A stretch of 64,000 bases of DNA from Azospirillaceae bacterium (GTDB taxonomy: Bacteria; Pseudomonadota; Alphaproteobacteria; Azospirillales; Azospirillaceae): assembly GCA_035645145.1 (NCBI GenBank), contig DASQNC010000016.1, positions 1 through 64,000 on the forward strand. The letters run 5' to 3'. This document shows, piece by piece, positions 16,343-26,749 of the stretch. Within the stretch, counting starts at the first letter, position 1. Every line of letters begins with the position of its first letter. The position numbers and the translations under genes are program-made. Under the pieces are notes generated by a model, which searched no databases, was not told where the DNA came from, and saw only the letters and a program-made list of their open reading frames with translations.

Positions 16343-17518
16343 ATGGACGAAGCGGTAGCCGATGAGCTTTGGACGACCCTGGAGGCGCGCCTTTCAGCCC
16401 TGGACGCGAGCAGCGGCGACCTGACCGCGGTGGAAGACGAAGCCGACCGCGCGATCCGGCTGGAAGGGCGCCCCCTGGCCCTGCTGGCTGCGGGCTCGCA
16501 GGTCGGTGGGCCGTTTGTCCGTCGGGCATGCGAGACACTGGACGTGCGGCTTCTGGTGGACAACGCGGCCGCCGGCCAGCCTGTCGCGGGCCGCCCTACG
16601 GAACCCGAGGTTGCGCTGGCCGACGCGGCGCGCAGGCATCCAGGCTTGGTCGCCGTGATCTGCGGCTTCTCAATGCGCACGGTGGCCCATTTCCGGAACG
16701 TCGCGGCCGCCGCCGGCGTGCCGAGCCTCGTCCTTCCCCAGGCCCTGCACCGCTTCGGCATGCTCGGTCCGGACGAGGCGAACCATTGGCTGCGCCACGG
16801 GCATCCGGAAGTCGTTCGCGACGTCGCGCGGCGCGTGCGCGCGGGCGGTTACTATGTCGATCCGCTGAGCCGGGCCACGGCGGCCGCAGTGATGCTGTAC
16901 CGGCTGACATGGAATCCGACTTGGCTCGATGCCGTCCGGAGGCCAGGCAGCGAGGAGTATGTCAGCCCGGACGCGTTTCCCTTGCAGCCCGGCGAGGTCA
17001 TCGTGGACGGCGGCGCGTACACGGGCGATACGGTCGAGGTGTTCCATCGCGCGACCAAGGGGGCCTACGGGCACATCCACGCGTTCGAGCCCGATCCGAC
17101 CAACTTCGAAAGGCTCCAGGACACCGCGGCGCGCCTCGGGCGGGTGGCGGCATACAAGGCCGGACTCTGGTCCGAGACGACCGAATTGCGGTTCGAACCC
17201 CTCGGCGGATTGGGCAGCCGCTTCGCCGAGCATGGGGATCTGCGGGTCCCCGTGCTCGCGCTGGACGATGTCGAAGGCTTGGCGCCGACCCTGGTCAAGC
17301 TGGACGTCGAAGGTGCGGAGGCAGCCGCACTCCGCGGCGGCGCGAAGCTGATCAGTCGGCTCGGCCCCAAGATTGCCGCGGCGGCGTACCACCGGCCGGA
17401 GGACTTGGTCGAGCTACCCGAATTGCTGCGGGGCCTGCGCAAGGACTACCAGTTCCGTCTGCTGCACCACGGCGACGCCCTGTACGAGACGGTTCTGTAC
17501 GCCTGGAGGGCAGGTTAG
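16343..17518 (+). CDS. FkbM family methyltransferase with extra N-terminal domain
   Basis: 391 residues. The C-terminal ~190 residues form an FkbM-type SAM-dependent methyltransferase: GEVIVDGGAYTGDTVEVF (SAM loop, about 215-232), HAFEPDPTNFERL (acidic ribose contact) and PTLVKLDVEGAEAAAL. The N-terminal ~200 residues (with an LAAGSQVGGPFVRRACE segment) are not recognised; they resemble a nucleotide-binding-like alpha/beta region. Such enzymes usually methylate sugars of surface glycans or natural products. The ATG at 16343 is preceded by aaaggt. It stands alone, 96 bp before mdh. Confidence 0.8.
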   Translation: MDEAVADELWTTLEARLSALDASSGDLTAVEDEADRAIRLEGRPLALLAAGSQVGGPFVRRACETLDVRLLVDNAAAGQPVAGRPTEPEVALADAARRHPGLVAVICGFSMRTVAHFRNVAAAAGVPSLVLPQALHRFGMLGPDEANHWLRHGHPEVVRDVARRVRAGGYYVDPLSRATAAAVMLYRLTWNPTWLDAVRRPGSEEYVSPDAFPLQPGEVIVDGGAYTGDTVEVFHRATKGAYGHIHAFEPDPTNFERLQDTAARLGRVAAYKAGLWSETTELRFEPLGGLGSRFAEHGDLRVPVLALDDVEGLAPTLVKLDVEGAEAAALRGGAKLISRLGPKIAAAAYHRPEDLVELPELLRGLRKDYQFRLLHHGDALYETVLYAWRAG

Positions 17519-17572
17519 CCCGCCTCCCCCCAGGCCCCGGCGCGGCTTGCCCCGGCCCGCGTTTCGGGCTAG

Positions 17573-18577
<1,005 letters not shown>

Positions 18578-18606
18578 GAATGCCGCGGAACCCGACTTGA
18601 ACATCG

Positions 18607-18646
18607 GCGGCCGGGCCCGGCAACGGGTCCGGCCGCTGCCGTTTTT
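18607..18646 (+). terminator. Rho-independent terminator of mdh
   Basis: Stem gcggccgggcccg/cgggtccggccgc (18607-18619 with 18624-18636, one G-T pair), loop gcaa, then tgccg and five T (18642-18646). Confidence 0.75.
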
Positions 18647-18678
18647 CGCCCCACTCCCCAGCCCCCGGGCGATCCCGC

Positions 18679-19194
18679 TCAGCTGATGAGGTCCACCTGC
18701 TCCGGCGTCAGATTGCCGGGGACGATGGTCAAGGGTACGCGCAGGCGCATCACGCCCTTCCCGGTCAGATAGCTGACCAGCGGGCCCGGCCCTTCGGGCC
18801 CGGTGCCGGCACCCAGCACCAGAACGGAAATGGTCGGGTCCTCGTCGATGGTCTTGAGCACCTCGTCGCGGAGGCTGCCTTCGCGGATATAGAGCGCGGG
18901 CATGGTGCCGGCGATGGTGTTCACCTGCTTGGCCAGGCGCTGGACCGTCTGTTCGGCCTCGGTCCGGCGTTCCTCCTGCATCAGGGCCTCCACCGCCCCC
19001 CAATGCTGGAGTCCCGTCGGCTCCATCACGTACAGCAGCGCCACATGGCCGCCCGTGGAGCGCGCCCGGCGTGCGGCATAGTGGATGGCCACCCCCATCT
19101 CGGCGGTCTCGTCCACCACGCACAGGAAGATGCGCGGGGCGGCAGGGGTGGCCCGGGACGACACTTGCGGGGCGGAGGTTGGCGCGTCTGTCAT
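18679..19194 (-). CDS. Universal stress protein
   Basis: 171 residues. Single Usp alpha/beta domain from RIFLCVVDETAEM to the C-terminus, with the LVLGAGTGPEGPGPLVSYL stretch near the family's ATP-binding GxxG-S/T loop. The role is stress tolerance; whether it binds ATP is unclear because the loop is modified. Start MTDAPTS at 19194 is chosen over the open frame to 19278. It lies 13 bp downstream of the TIGR02186 gene and is probably cotranscribed with it and the TauE-type exporter. Confidence 0.87.
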   Translation of the reverse strand: MTDAPTSAPQVSSRATPAAPRIFLCVVDETAEMGVAIHYAARRARSTGGHVALLYVMEPTGLQHWGAVEALMQEERRTEAEQTVQRLAKQVNTIAGTMPALYIREGSLRDEVLKTIDEDPTISVLVLGAGTGPEGPGPLVSYLTGKGVMRLRVPLTIVPGNLTPEQVDLIS

Positions 19195-19207
19195 CGGAAC
19201 CGGCGGA

Positions 19208-19972
19208 TCAGGAACGACGGAACATGGCGGCGGCCCCCCAACCGGCGGCAACCGCGCCGAGAACCGCGAGGATGCCATAATACAGGCTTTGCCGTTTCGC
19301 GAATTCCGAGATCTCGGCGCTGAACCCGACCTTGCTGACCACCAGGGGCGTGGTCTGGGCGTTCACGACCTGGCCGTTGCGGATCTGGTAGACCCCGACC
19401 GAATAGAGCCCGGTGCTCACGTTGGATGGGAAGTAGACGTTGGTCCGGAAAAGCCGCTCTCCCAGGACGGCCACCTGCCCGGTTCCGGTCCCATACAGGC
19501 CCATGCCCTGCTTTTCCTGGATCAGGGCCGCTCGGAAGCGGGCGATCTTGCCCGGGGGGACGGACGGATCGACGGGCCGCGCGCGCATCTGATCCAACCC
19601 GATTTCATGCCGCGCCCGCTCCGCCTCGGGAAGGATCCGCTCGACCGGCTGGGTGGCGGCGACGACGTAGAAGCTCGGCACTTGGGTGAAGGCGACGCTC
19701 TCGACGTTCATCCACAGGCCGGCGACCCGGCCGCGCCGACGCACCACGGCCTCCTGCTCCGGCCCCCGCACGACGACCACGATGTCGCCAGGCCGGTCCG
19801 TCGTGCCGAACAGGACCACGTCGGTGCCGACGAAACCCGTCGTGATGGCGATGAGGTGGCTGGACAAATCGGCCACCAGCCCCTGTGCCCGCGCGCCCGG
19901 CGCCCAGGACAACAGGGCCAGCACAGCCGCCAGCCAGTGCCCCAACCGGGAAGATGGCCCGCGACACCTCAT
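19208..19972 (-). CDS. TIGR02186 family membrane-anchored protein
   Basis: 254 residues. An N-terminal signal sequence ends near PGARAQG, a beta-rich extracytoplasmic domain follows, and one C-terminal transmembrane helix (about 230-250, YYGILAVLGAVAAGWGAAAMF) ends in FRRS. It belongs to the alphaproteobacterial TIGR02186/Alph_Pro_TM family of unknown function. Its ATG overlaps the stop of the upstream TauE gene as ATGA (19969-19972), so the two are translationally coupled. This suggests an accessory role for the exporter, by inference. Confidence 0.85.
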   Translation of the reverse strand: MRCRGPSSRLGHWLAAVLALLSWAPGARAQGLVADLSSHLIAITTGFVGTDVVLFGTTDRPGDIVVVVRGPEQEAVVRRRGRVAGLWMNVESVAFTQVPSFYVVAATQPVERILPEAERARHEIGLDQMRARPVDPSVPPGKIARFRAALIQEKQGMGLYGTGTGQVAVLGERLFRTNVYFPSNVSTGLYSVGVYQIRNGQVVNAQTTPLVVSKVGFSAEISEFAKRQSLYYGILAVLGAVAAGWGAAAMFRRS

Positions 19973-20889
19973 TGCCCGGCCGAGACCAGCGTAAGGGAGA
20001 ACAGGTTGCTTGGCGGAACCACCAGATCCAGGCCCAGGCGGATGGCAACCCCCAGCACCAGAACGGCCAGAAGGGCGCGGGCCTGATCGCCGCGGAGCCG
20101 CGCCCCGGCGGAGGTCCCGAACTGCGCCCCCACCACGCCGCCCGCCAGCAGCAGCAGCGCCAGCATGATGTCCACCGTCTCGTTGAGCCAGGCTTGCAGA
20201 AGCGTGGCGAGCGCGGTGGTGAAGATGATCTGGAACAGCGATGTGCCGGCCACCAGGGCCGTCGGCATGCCCAGGAGATAGATCATCGCCGGGACCAGGA
20301 TGAAGCCGCCGCCGATGCCCATGATCGACACCAGAACGCCGCCGACGAAACCGATACCGGCCGGCAGGAAGGCGCTGATGTAGAGGCGCGACCGCGGAAA
20401 GCGCATTTTCAGCGGTAGGCCGTGCATCCAGTTGTGCTGGTGCAGCTTCCGGCGCACCGGCGCCCGCTTTTCGCGCAGCAGCGTCCGTACACTCTCCCAC
20501 AGCATCAGGCCGCCCACCACGCCCAGGAACAGGACGTAGGTGAGCGCGATCACCATGTCGATCTGACCAAGCCGGCTCAGCAGGTTGAAGAGCAGAACCC
20601 CCAGCAGGGTGCCGAACAGGCTGCCGGCGAGCATCACCGCAGCCATCTTCACGTCCACGTTCCGCCGCCGCCAGTGCGCCAGGACGCCGGACACGCTGGC
20701 CGCCACCAGCTGATTGGCCTGGGTGCCGACCGACACGGCCGGCGGAATGCCGATGAAGATCAGCAGCGGGGTCATCAGGAAACCGCCGCCCACGCCGAAC
20801 ATGCCCGACAGGAAGCCGACCGCTGCGCCCATCGTCAGCACGAGCAGCGCATCGACCGACATTTCGGCTATGGGAAGATAGACCTGCAT
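19969..20889 (-). CDS. TauE/SafE (TSUP) family anion exporter
   Basis: 306 residues with about eight hydrophobic segments. It shows the two family repeats, each led by a glycine-rich motif: GFLSGMFGVGGGFLMTPLL (about 25-43) and GVLVSIMGIGGGFILVPAM (about 185-203). TSUP proteins move sulfite, sulfoacetate or other small organosulfur anions across the inner membrane; the substrate is not readable here. First gene of a coupled run with the TIGR02186 gene and the Usp gene. Confidence 0.88.
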   Translation of the reverse strand: MQVYLPIAEMSVDALLVLTMGAAVGFLSGMFGVGGGFLMTPLLIFIGIPPAVSVGTQANQLVAASVSGVLAHWRRRNVDVKMAAVMLAGSLFGTLLGVLLFNLLSRLGQIDMVIALTYVLFLGVVGGLMLWESVRTLLREKRAPVRRKLHQHNWMHGLPLKMRFPRSRLYISAFLPAGIGFVGGVLVSIMGIGGGFILVPAMIYLLGMPTALVAGTSLFQIIFTTALATLLQAWLNETVDIMLALLLLAGGVVGAQFGTSAGARLRGDQARALLAVLVLGVAIRLGLDLVVPPSNLFSLTLVSAGQ

Positions 20890-20968
20890 GGACCCGGGGC
20901 GGGTGCGGGGCGTCCGCTAGGAATACTCCCCGGGACGGTTACGGAAAAGAACGGACCGGGGCCCGTTT

Positions 20969-21577
20969 TCATCCGTCGGTGCGTGAATGCGCCAGTGTGG
21001 CAGCAATGACACGCGCGGCGTCCAGCAGCCGGTCGAACGGCAGGCCCTTGCGCCCTTCCTGGCCACCGACCTCCGTGGGGAAAGGCGGCACATGGATGAA
21101 ACCGGCCACCAGATCGGGGCGATGATGCCGGACGGCATAGAAGACATGGTTGCAGATGTACCCGCCCGCATCCCGGCTGGTCCCGACGGGAAGACCGGCC
21201 GCGTCCAGGGCCGCCGTCAGGGCCTGGACCGGCAGGCCGGTGCGGTAGGCGACCGGCGCCGCCGGATCGATCGGGCGGCCGGTCCGCACCAGCCCGTCGG
21301 CATCGGGCGACGGCGCGTCGTCCAGGTTCAGCGCAACCTGTTCGATCAGCAGCTTGTCCGTGGAAAAGGCCAGGCCGAAGTTGACCACCGCGTCCGGGCG
21401 CACCCGGTTGACCAGATCCCGCACCAGCGCCGCCGAACGGTCGTAGACGACGGGCAGCACCTCGGCCGTCACGTCGCAACCGGGCAGCCCGACCTCGCGC
21501 ACGGCCTCGACCAGCTTCTCGGTCGGGTTGACCGGGTGGTGCAGGAAACGCTGGAATCCGGTGATCAGCAGGCGCAT
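20969..21577 (-). CDS. pcp: Pyroglutamyl-peptidase I
   Basis: 202 residues. Cysteine peptidase (family C15) removing N-terminal pyroglutamate. It begins MRLLITGFQRF, has the glutamate-bearing EQVALNLDDA region, the catalytic cysteine in DAGGYICNHVFY and the catalytic histidine in GFIHVPP. Short gene with its own flanks, between trpS and the TauE gene on the minus strand. Confidence 0.9.
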   Translation of the reverse strand: MRLLITGFQRFLHHPVNPTEKLVEAVREVGLPGCDVTAEVLPVVYDRSAALVRDLVNRVRPDAVVNFGLAFSTDKLLIEQVALNLDDAPSPDADGLVRTGRPIDPAAPVAYRTGLPVQALTAALDAAGLPVGTSRDAGGYICNHVFYAVRHHRPDLVAGFIHVPPFPTEVGGQEGRKGLPFDRLLDAARVIAATLAHSRTDG

Positions 21578-21701
21578 GGGCAGGCTCGGTTCGCAGGTGG
21601 GATTGCAGCCGTCGGGGCGACATTAACAGCCGTCGGCGCCTCCGCCCAACCCGGATCGGATGCGGGCGGCGTCCGCTTGAAACGCCGCCCCGAACGGCCC
21701 G

Positions 21702-22703
21702 TCACACGCGCAGCAGGCCGATGATGTCCTTCAGCTCCGCCAGATGCTTGTACGCCAGTTCGCCGGCACGCTCCGCGCCGCGCTTCAGCAGGCGGTCGAG
21801 TTCGGCCTTGTCCGACATCAGGTGGCGCATGCGTTCGGTGATCGGGGCCAGGACCTCCACCGACACATCCACCAGCTCCTTCTTGAAGCCCGAGAACTGC
21901 GCGCCGGCGATCGTGTCCAGTGCCTGCTGGCGGCTGATGCCGCGCAGGGCCGCGTAAATGGTGACCAGGTTGTCGGCCTCGGGCCGCTCCTCCAGCTCCT
22001 TCACGGTGGCCGGCAGCGGCTCGGGATCGGTCTTGGCCTTGCGGAACTTCTGCGCGATGGCGTCCGCGTCGTCGGTCAGGTTGATGCGGCTGTAGTCCGA
22101 GGGGTCGGACTTCGACATCTTCTTCGTGCCGTCGCGCAGGCTCATGACGCGCGTGGCCTCGCCCAGGATCTGCGGTTCGGGCAGCGGGAAATACTCCACC
22201 CCGTAGTGCCGGTTGAAGGCGCCGGCGATGTCGCGGGCCAGTTCCAGGTGCTGCTTCTGGTCCTCGCCCACCGGCACGTGGGTCGCCTTGTAGCCCAGGA
22301 TGTCGGCCGCCATCAGCACCGGATAGGCGTACAGGCCCAGCACCGCCTCGTCCCGCTGCCGGCCCTGGCTCTTCTCCTTGAACTGGGTCATCCGGTTCAG
22401 CCAGCCCAGCGGTGCGTGGCAGGACAGGATCCAGTTCAGCTCGGCGTGCATGGACACGGCGGACTGGTTGAAGATGATGCTGCGCTCCGGGTCGATGCCG
22501 GCCGCGATGTAGGCGGCCGCGACCTCGCGGGTGTTGTTGCGCAACACCTCGGGGTCCTGGGGCAGCGTCAGCGCGTGCAGGTCCACGACGCAGAAGATGC
22601 ATTCGTAGCCGTCCTGCATCCCCACCCAGTTCCGCAGCGCGCCCAGGTAGTTGCCCAGGTGAAGCTGACGGGTCGGCTGCATGCCGGAGAAGATGCGGTT
22701 CAC
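21702..22703 (-). CDS. trpS: Tryptophanyl-tRNA synthetase
   Basis: 333 residues, usual length for bacterial TrpS. Class I synthetase with the HIGH-type motif in [17 protein letters not shown] and KMSKS as [13 protein letters not shown]. Charges tRNA-Trp. The start is GTG at 22703 ([11 protein letters not shown]), which gives the conserved family N-terminus; the open frame to 22811 has no similarity. It lies downstream of murJ on the same strand, a frequent alphaproteobacterial pairing. Confidence 0.96.
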   Translation of the reverse strand: MNRIFSGMQPTRQLHLGNYLGALRNWVGMQDGYECIFCVVDLHALTLPQDPEVLRNNTREVAAAYIAAGIDPERSIIFNQSAVSMHAELNWILSCHAPLGWLNRMTQFKEKSQGRQRDEAVLGLYAYPVLMAADILGYKATHVPVGEDQKQHLELARDIAGAFNRHYGVEYFPLPEPQILGEATRVMSLRDGTKKMSKSDPSDYSRINLTDDADAIAQKFRKAKTDPEPLPATVKELEERPEADNLVTIYAALRGISRQQALDTIAGAQFSGFKKELVDVSVEVLAPITERMRHLMSDKAELDRLLKRGAERAGELAYKHLAELKDIIGLLRV

Positions 22704-22826
22704 GGGTGGAACTCCATGTGCCTGAACGGGGGTGCCGGAACGGGGCGTGTCGAAGGCGCAGTAGATCCTTCGCCGAGCCGCCCAGGTCAAGACCGCCGGG
22801 ACGGGACGCACGCTCGGGAAGGGCGC

Positions 22827-24395
22827 TCAGGATGCGGGTTGCGGGGCCTTCCGGCGCAACACGGCCTTCATCTCGCCCAGTGGCGCACCGCCGGTCAGAT
22901 GGGCCAGGACGAAGTACAGGGCCGCACCGGCGCCCACCAACAGGCCGAGGGCGGCGAAACGGATCGGCAGCGACGCCGCGAACCAGGGCGCCAGCAGATA
23001 GCCGCCGGCCGCCAGCGCCGCCCCCATCGCGCCCGCACAGACGATCAGGCGCGGCGCCCGCCGCTTCAACCGGTCGTCGATGGTCAGGTGCCCGCGCCGG
23101 CGCAGGCCGGTCGCCAGCAGCGCGACGTTCAGATAGGCCGTGACGCAGGTGGCAAGGGCGATCCCGACATGCCCCATCAGATGGATCAGGACGAAGCCCA
23201 ACGCGCCGTTCGCCACCGCGATCACCACCGCGATGCGGACCGGACCCATCGTGTCCTGCCGCGCGAAGAACGCGGTCGACAGCACCTTCACCAGCACATA
23301 GGCGGGAATGCCCAGGGCATAGGCGGCCAACGCCCAGGCGGTGGCCGCGGTGTCGGCCGGCCCGAAGGCGCCGCGCTCGAACAGCACCTGGATCACCGGA
23401 TGGGCGGACACCACCAGGGCCACCCCTGCGGGAAGCCCGAGCAGCAGCGCGAATTCCAGGCCGCGCGACAGGTAGTGGCGCACCGCGTCGTGGTTGCCCG
23501 CCTCGACGTTGCGCGACAGCACCGGCAGCAGCGCCGTGCCGACGGCGATGCCGATCACGCCCAACGGCAACTGGTTCAACCGGTCGGCGTAGTACAGATA
23601 CGAGACGGCGCCGGTGGGCAGCAGCGACGCCAGCACAAGGTCCACCAGGACATTGACCTGCATGATGCCGCCGCCCAGCGCCGCCGGCCCCATCAGCACG
23701 AACAGGCGCCGGACCCGCGGCTCGAACCGGGGCAGGCGCAGCCGCAGGGACAGGCCGTGCCGGTGGGCCGCCCAGGCCATCCACACCAGTTGGACCGCCC
23801 CCGACAGGGTGACGGCCACGGCCAGCATGCGCGCGACATCACCCCCGATCCACCAAGCCAGCAGCATCGCCAGGATCTGCACCAGGTTGAACGCCACCGG
23901 TGCCGCCGCGAAGGGACCGAAGCTGTTCAGCGAGTTCAGGACCCCGCCGTACAGCGTCACCAGTGAGATCAGCAGCAGGTAGGGGAAGGTGATCCGGGTC
24001 AACTCGACGGCCAACCCGTATTTGGCCGGCTCGTCGGCGAATCCGGGGGCGAGGAACGCCATCAGCCACGGCATCCCCCACATCATCAGGGCCGAGAACG
24101 GCACGACCACCGCGATCATGACGGCCAGGCAGCGTTCGGCGAACAGGTGCGCGGCGGCCCGTCCCCGGCCCTGCAGTTCGGCATTGAACAGCGGCACGAA
24201 AGCCACGCTGAACGCGCCCTCGCCGAACAGGCGGCGGAAGAGGTTCGGCAGCTTGAGGGCGACGAAGAACGCGTCCGACACCGGTCCGGCGCCCAGCAAT
24301 GCCGCATTCAGGATGTCGCGGGCGAACCCGGCCACACGGCTCAACATCGTGAGGCCGCCAACCGTGGCGATGGCGCGGGCGAAGCTGAAGTTCAT
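22827..24395 (-). CDS. murJ: Lipid II flippase MurJ
   Basis: 522 residues with about 14 hydrophobic segments of the MATE-like MviN fold. N-terminal hallmark: TVGGLTMLSRVAGFARDI, followed by DAFFVALKLPNLFRRLFGEGAFSVAF. It flips lipid II to the periplasm for peptidoglycan synthesis. The ATG at 24395 (MNFSFARA) matches the family; the frame extends upstream without similarity. Followed by trpS. Confidence 0.95.
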   Translation of the reverse strand: MNFSFARAIATVGGLTMLSRVAGFARDILNAALLGAGPVSDAFFVALKLPNLFRRLFGEGAFSVAFVPLFNAELQGRGRAAAHLFAERCLAVMIAVVVPFSALMMWGMPWLMAFLAPGFADEPAKYGLAVELTRITFPYLLLISLVTLYGGVLNSLNSFGPFAAAPVAFNLVQILAMLLAWWIGGDVARMLAVAVTLSGAVQLVWMAWAAHRHGLSLRLRLPRFEPRVRRLFVLMGPAALGGGIMQVNVLVDLVLASLLPTGAVSYLYYADRLNQLPLGVIGIAVGTALLPVLSRNVEAGNHDAVRHYLSRGLEFALLLGLPAGVALVVSAHPVIQVLFERGAFGPADTAATAWALAAYALGIPAYVLVKVLSTAFFARQDTMGPVRIAVVIAVANGALGFVLIHLMGHVGIALATCVTAYLNVALLATGLRRRGHLTIDDRLKRRAPRLIVCAGAMGAALAAGGYLLAPWFAASLPIRFAALGLLVGAGAALYFVLAHLTGGAPLGEMKAVLRRKAPQPAS

Positions 24396-24477
24396 CGGCG
24401 GGGACGGGTTGCGGGAGGGATCGGACCGGGCGTGTTTAAGGCCCAATTTGGGCGGCGGTCGGGCATGGTCCTTTGGA

Positions 24478-25080
24478 TCAGAACACCAACGACGGCGTAC
24501 CCATCGCGAGCAGCACATACACCCCCGCCGCCATCAGCGCCCAGGGCATGAACCGCGGCAACCAACGGCGGACGGGCGCGGCGATCCGAGGATGCGTCGC
24601 AATGCGCCAGGCCAGCCAGCACCAAGCCCCCGCCAGCGCCAGGAACACCGCCGCCAGGGCCACCGACGCGGACGGCCCCTGCGCCGTGAACAAGGGCACG
24701 TAGACACCGATGTTGTCGGCACCGTTGGCGATGGTGACCGCCGCGACGGCCAGCGCAGGGTGGACGGACGGTGCGCCCTGGACGGACTCGGACACGCCGT
24801 CCTCCTCGTCGTCCTCGACCAGTTCCCTGACGCCGATCACGATGGGCACGAACCCCAGCAATCCCACCCACGGCGCCGGGAAGACGAGCAGCAGGCGGGC
24901 GGCCGCCAGACCGGCCACGACCAGCACCAGAATGCCGAGCATCTGGCCAGCGACCACCGCACCCGGCCGCCAACGCGGATTGGCGAAGAAGGCGGTCAAA
25001 AGCAGCAGGTCGTCCACGTCGGTCGCGGCAATGGCCAGCGCACCGGCGCCGAGAATTCCGGCCCAATCCCCGTCCGTCAT
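24478..25080 (-). CDS. Cad-family (cadmium resistance-type) transporter
   Basis: 200 residues, five or six hydrophobic segments. It shows the family's two inverted halves, each with an acidic motif: LAIAATDVDDLLLLTAFFAN at the N-terminus and VTIANGADNIGVYVPLF in the middle. An acidic cytoplasmic loop (VEDDEEDG) separates them. The family was named for cadmium resistance in staphylococci; the substrate here is unknown. The start overlaps the stop of the upstream methyltransferase by 4 bp (25077-25080). Confidence 0.8.
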   Translation of the reverse strand: MTDGDWAGILGAGALAIAATDVDDLLLLTAFFANPRWRPGAVVAGQMLGILVLVVAGLAAARLLLVFPAPWVGLLGFVPIVIGVRELVEDDEEDGVSESVQGAPSVHPALAVAAVTIANGADNIGVYVPLFTAQGPSASVALAAVFLALAGAWCWLAWRIATHPRIAAPVRRWLPRFMPWALMAAGVYVLLAMGTPSLVF

Positions 25081-25838
25081 CGGACAAGCGCACCCGGCTT
25101 CTTGCGCAGCAGGTAGAAAACGTAGCCGTACGCCTCGGCGTACCGGCGGTACAGATCGACCTCGGCGTCGATGGCGTCCAACAGGCGGACCCAGGCCGTG
25201 TCGCCGCCGTGACTGCGGCGCATCCCGGCCACCCGGACCGACAACGGGTCGTAGTACTCGTCCCACCATGCCGAAGCGGGCAGCGCGAAGGTCTCCACGA
25301 TCCGGTAGCCGGCAGCCTCGGCCGCGGCGCAGTTCTCACCCACCGTGGCCATGGCCGGATGATTGGCGGCCCAGAACGCGGCGGCCGGTGCCGGAGGCCG
25401 GTCAACGAGCCAGGTGAGTTCGGTGACGGCCATGGCGCCGCCGGTTTCCAGCAACGGCCGCCATGCCGCCAGGGCCGCGGCGAAACCCATGATGTATGCC
25501 GCCCCTTCCGACCAGATCAGGTCGAAGCTCCCGGGCGGGAACGGCAGCGCCCGCATGTCCGCCTGCCGAGTAGCGATGCGATCCGCCAAGCCGAGATCCG
25601 CCGCGGCGTCCGCCAGCCGCGACAGACCCGCCGGATCCACGTCCACGGCCGTCACATGCCCGCCCGTCCCGCGCGCCAGCACCAACGCCTGCCGGCCCGG
25701 CCCGCAACCGATGTCCAGCACCCGCGGGGCCGGCGGCAGCCGGCCCAGCCGGGCCAGCGCCTCGGCGGTGGCGGCATCGGACCCGGGCCCGCTCCGCGGC
25801 AGGCCACGGATCAGGTCGCGCAGACGGTCCGGGTCCAT
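25077..25838 (-). CDS. SAM-dependent methyltransferase (class I)
   Basis: 253 residues. Glycine-rich SAM motif VLDIGCGPGRQALVLA (about 40-55), acidic motif AVDVDPAGL, and motif IV-like FDLIWSEGAAYIMGF. The C-terminal half has aromatic-rich WWDEYYDPL and YGYVFYLLRKK segments seen in small-molecule methyltransferases. Substrate unknown. It overlaps the Cad-family gene by 4 bp and abuts the zincin gene at 25838, so three genes appear to form one operon. Confidence 0.83.
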   Translation of the reverse strand: MDPDRLRDLIRGLPRSGPGSDAATAEALARLGRLPPAPRVLDIGCGPGRQALVLARGTGGHVTAVDVDPAGLSRLADAAADLGLADRIATRQADMRALPFPPGSFDLIWSEGAAYIMGFAAALAAWRPLLETGGAMAVTELTWLVDRPPAPAAAFWAANHPAMATVGENCAAAEAAGYRIVETFALPASAWWDEYYDPLSVRVAGMRRSHGGDTAWVRLLDAIDAEVDLYRRYAEAYGYVFYLLRKKPGALVR

Positions 25839-26266
25839 CAGTCGGACCCGAGGCCGGAGCCGTCGCCGGCCTCCAGCGCCTCCATGTCCTCGTCGGAAAA
25901 GCCGAAATGGTGGCCGATCTCGTGGATCAGCACATGGCGGACCAGATGCGCCAGGTCCTCGCCCGTCTCGATCCAGAAATCCAGGATGGGCCGGCGATAG
26001 AGGAAGATCATGTCCAGGTCGCCGGGCTGGTCGCCGACGCTCTTGCGCGTCAGGTCCACGCCCCGGTACAGGCCGAGCAGGTCGAACGGGCTTTCCAGCT
26101 CCATCTCCGTCTCGGTCTCGGCGTCGGGGAACTCCTCGACCCGGATGACCACATTGCCCACATGGCGGAGCAGCGGCACCGGGATCGTGGCGAGGGCATC
26201 CTCGGCCATCGCCTCGATCTCATCGAGGGTTGGCGCGGTCGTGAAGCGGCGGGTCGGCTCGATCAT
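25838..26266 (-). CDS. Metallopeptidase (zincin) family protein
   Basis: 142 residues from MIEPTRRF. Contains the zinc-protease motif HEIGHHFGFSDEDM near residues 117-130, preceded by VRHVLI, as in the DUF1025/PF06262 'metallopeptidase family protein' group of alphaproteobacteria. Small, cytosolic, no signal peptide. Starts at 26278 or 26302 are also possible; none has a strong ribosome site. The substrate is unknown. Confidence 0.85.
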   Translation of the reverse strand: MIEPTRRFTTAPTLDEIEAMAEDALATIPVPLLRHVGNVVIRVEEFPDAETETEMELESPFDLLGLYRGVDLTRKSVGDQPGDLDMIFLYRRPILDFWIETGEDLAHLVRHVLIHEIGHHFGFSDEDMEALEAGDGSGLGSD

Positions 26267-26349
26267 GGCCCGAATCATAGGAGCGCTTGACCGCGCCGCC
26301 AAGCCATGCCACGAGCCCCACCGCGTCCATTCACCAAACGAGGCGGACC

Positions 26350-26643
26350 ATGGTGCGGAAACTGACCGAGACCGAACGGCAGGCGGCGCTGGCGCAGTTG
26401 CCGGACTGGGCGCCGGGAACCGACCGCGACTCGATTCGCCGGGTTTTCCAGTTCCGCGACTTCAACGAGGCCTGGGGCTTCATGAACCGGGTCGCCCTGA
26501 AGGCCGAACGCATGGACCACCATCCCGAATGGTTCAACGTCTACAACCGGGTCGATGTGACGCTCACGACCCACGATGCGGGCGGCCTGACGGCCAAGGA
26601 TGTGGAGTTGGCGCGGTTCATGGACGCCGCGGCAACGCCTTGA
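26350..26643 (+). CDS. 4a-hydroxytetrahydrobiopterin dehydratase (PCD)
   Basis: 97 residues, the whole length of the family. The active-site stretch [19 protein letters not shown] carries the conserved histidines, and the end is [13 protein letters not shown]. It recycles the pterin cofactor of aromatic hydroxylases and may act on molybdopterin-related pterins where no hydroxylase exists. ATG at 26350 follows gaggcgg. Divergent from the zincin gene. Confidence 0.93.
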   Translation: MVRKLTETERQAALAQLPDWAPGTDRDSIRRVFQFRDFNEAWGFMNRVALKAERMDHHPEWFNVYNRVDVTLTTHDAGGLTAKDVELARFMDAAATP

Positions 26644-26749
26644 CAATCGTGGCCGGACACCGGTCGCGACCGGTCCGCCACCCCCTTCGCGGGAAAAGTG
26701 CACCGGCGGGCTTGACACGCCCGCGCCGACGCCCGAACCCTCCGCCGCC

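Noticed and set aside
21744-23966. 740-codon plus-strand frame opposite trpS and murJ
   Set aside because: Low-complexity shadow (Q/H/R-rich); both minus-strand genes have full family signatures.
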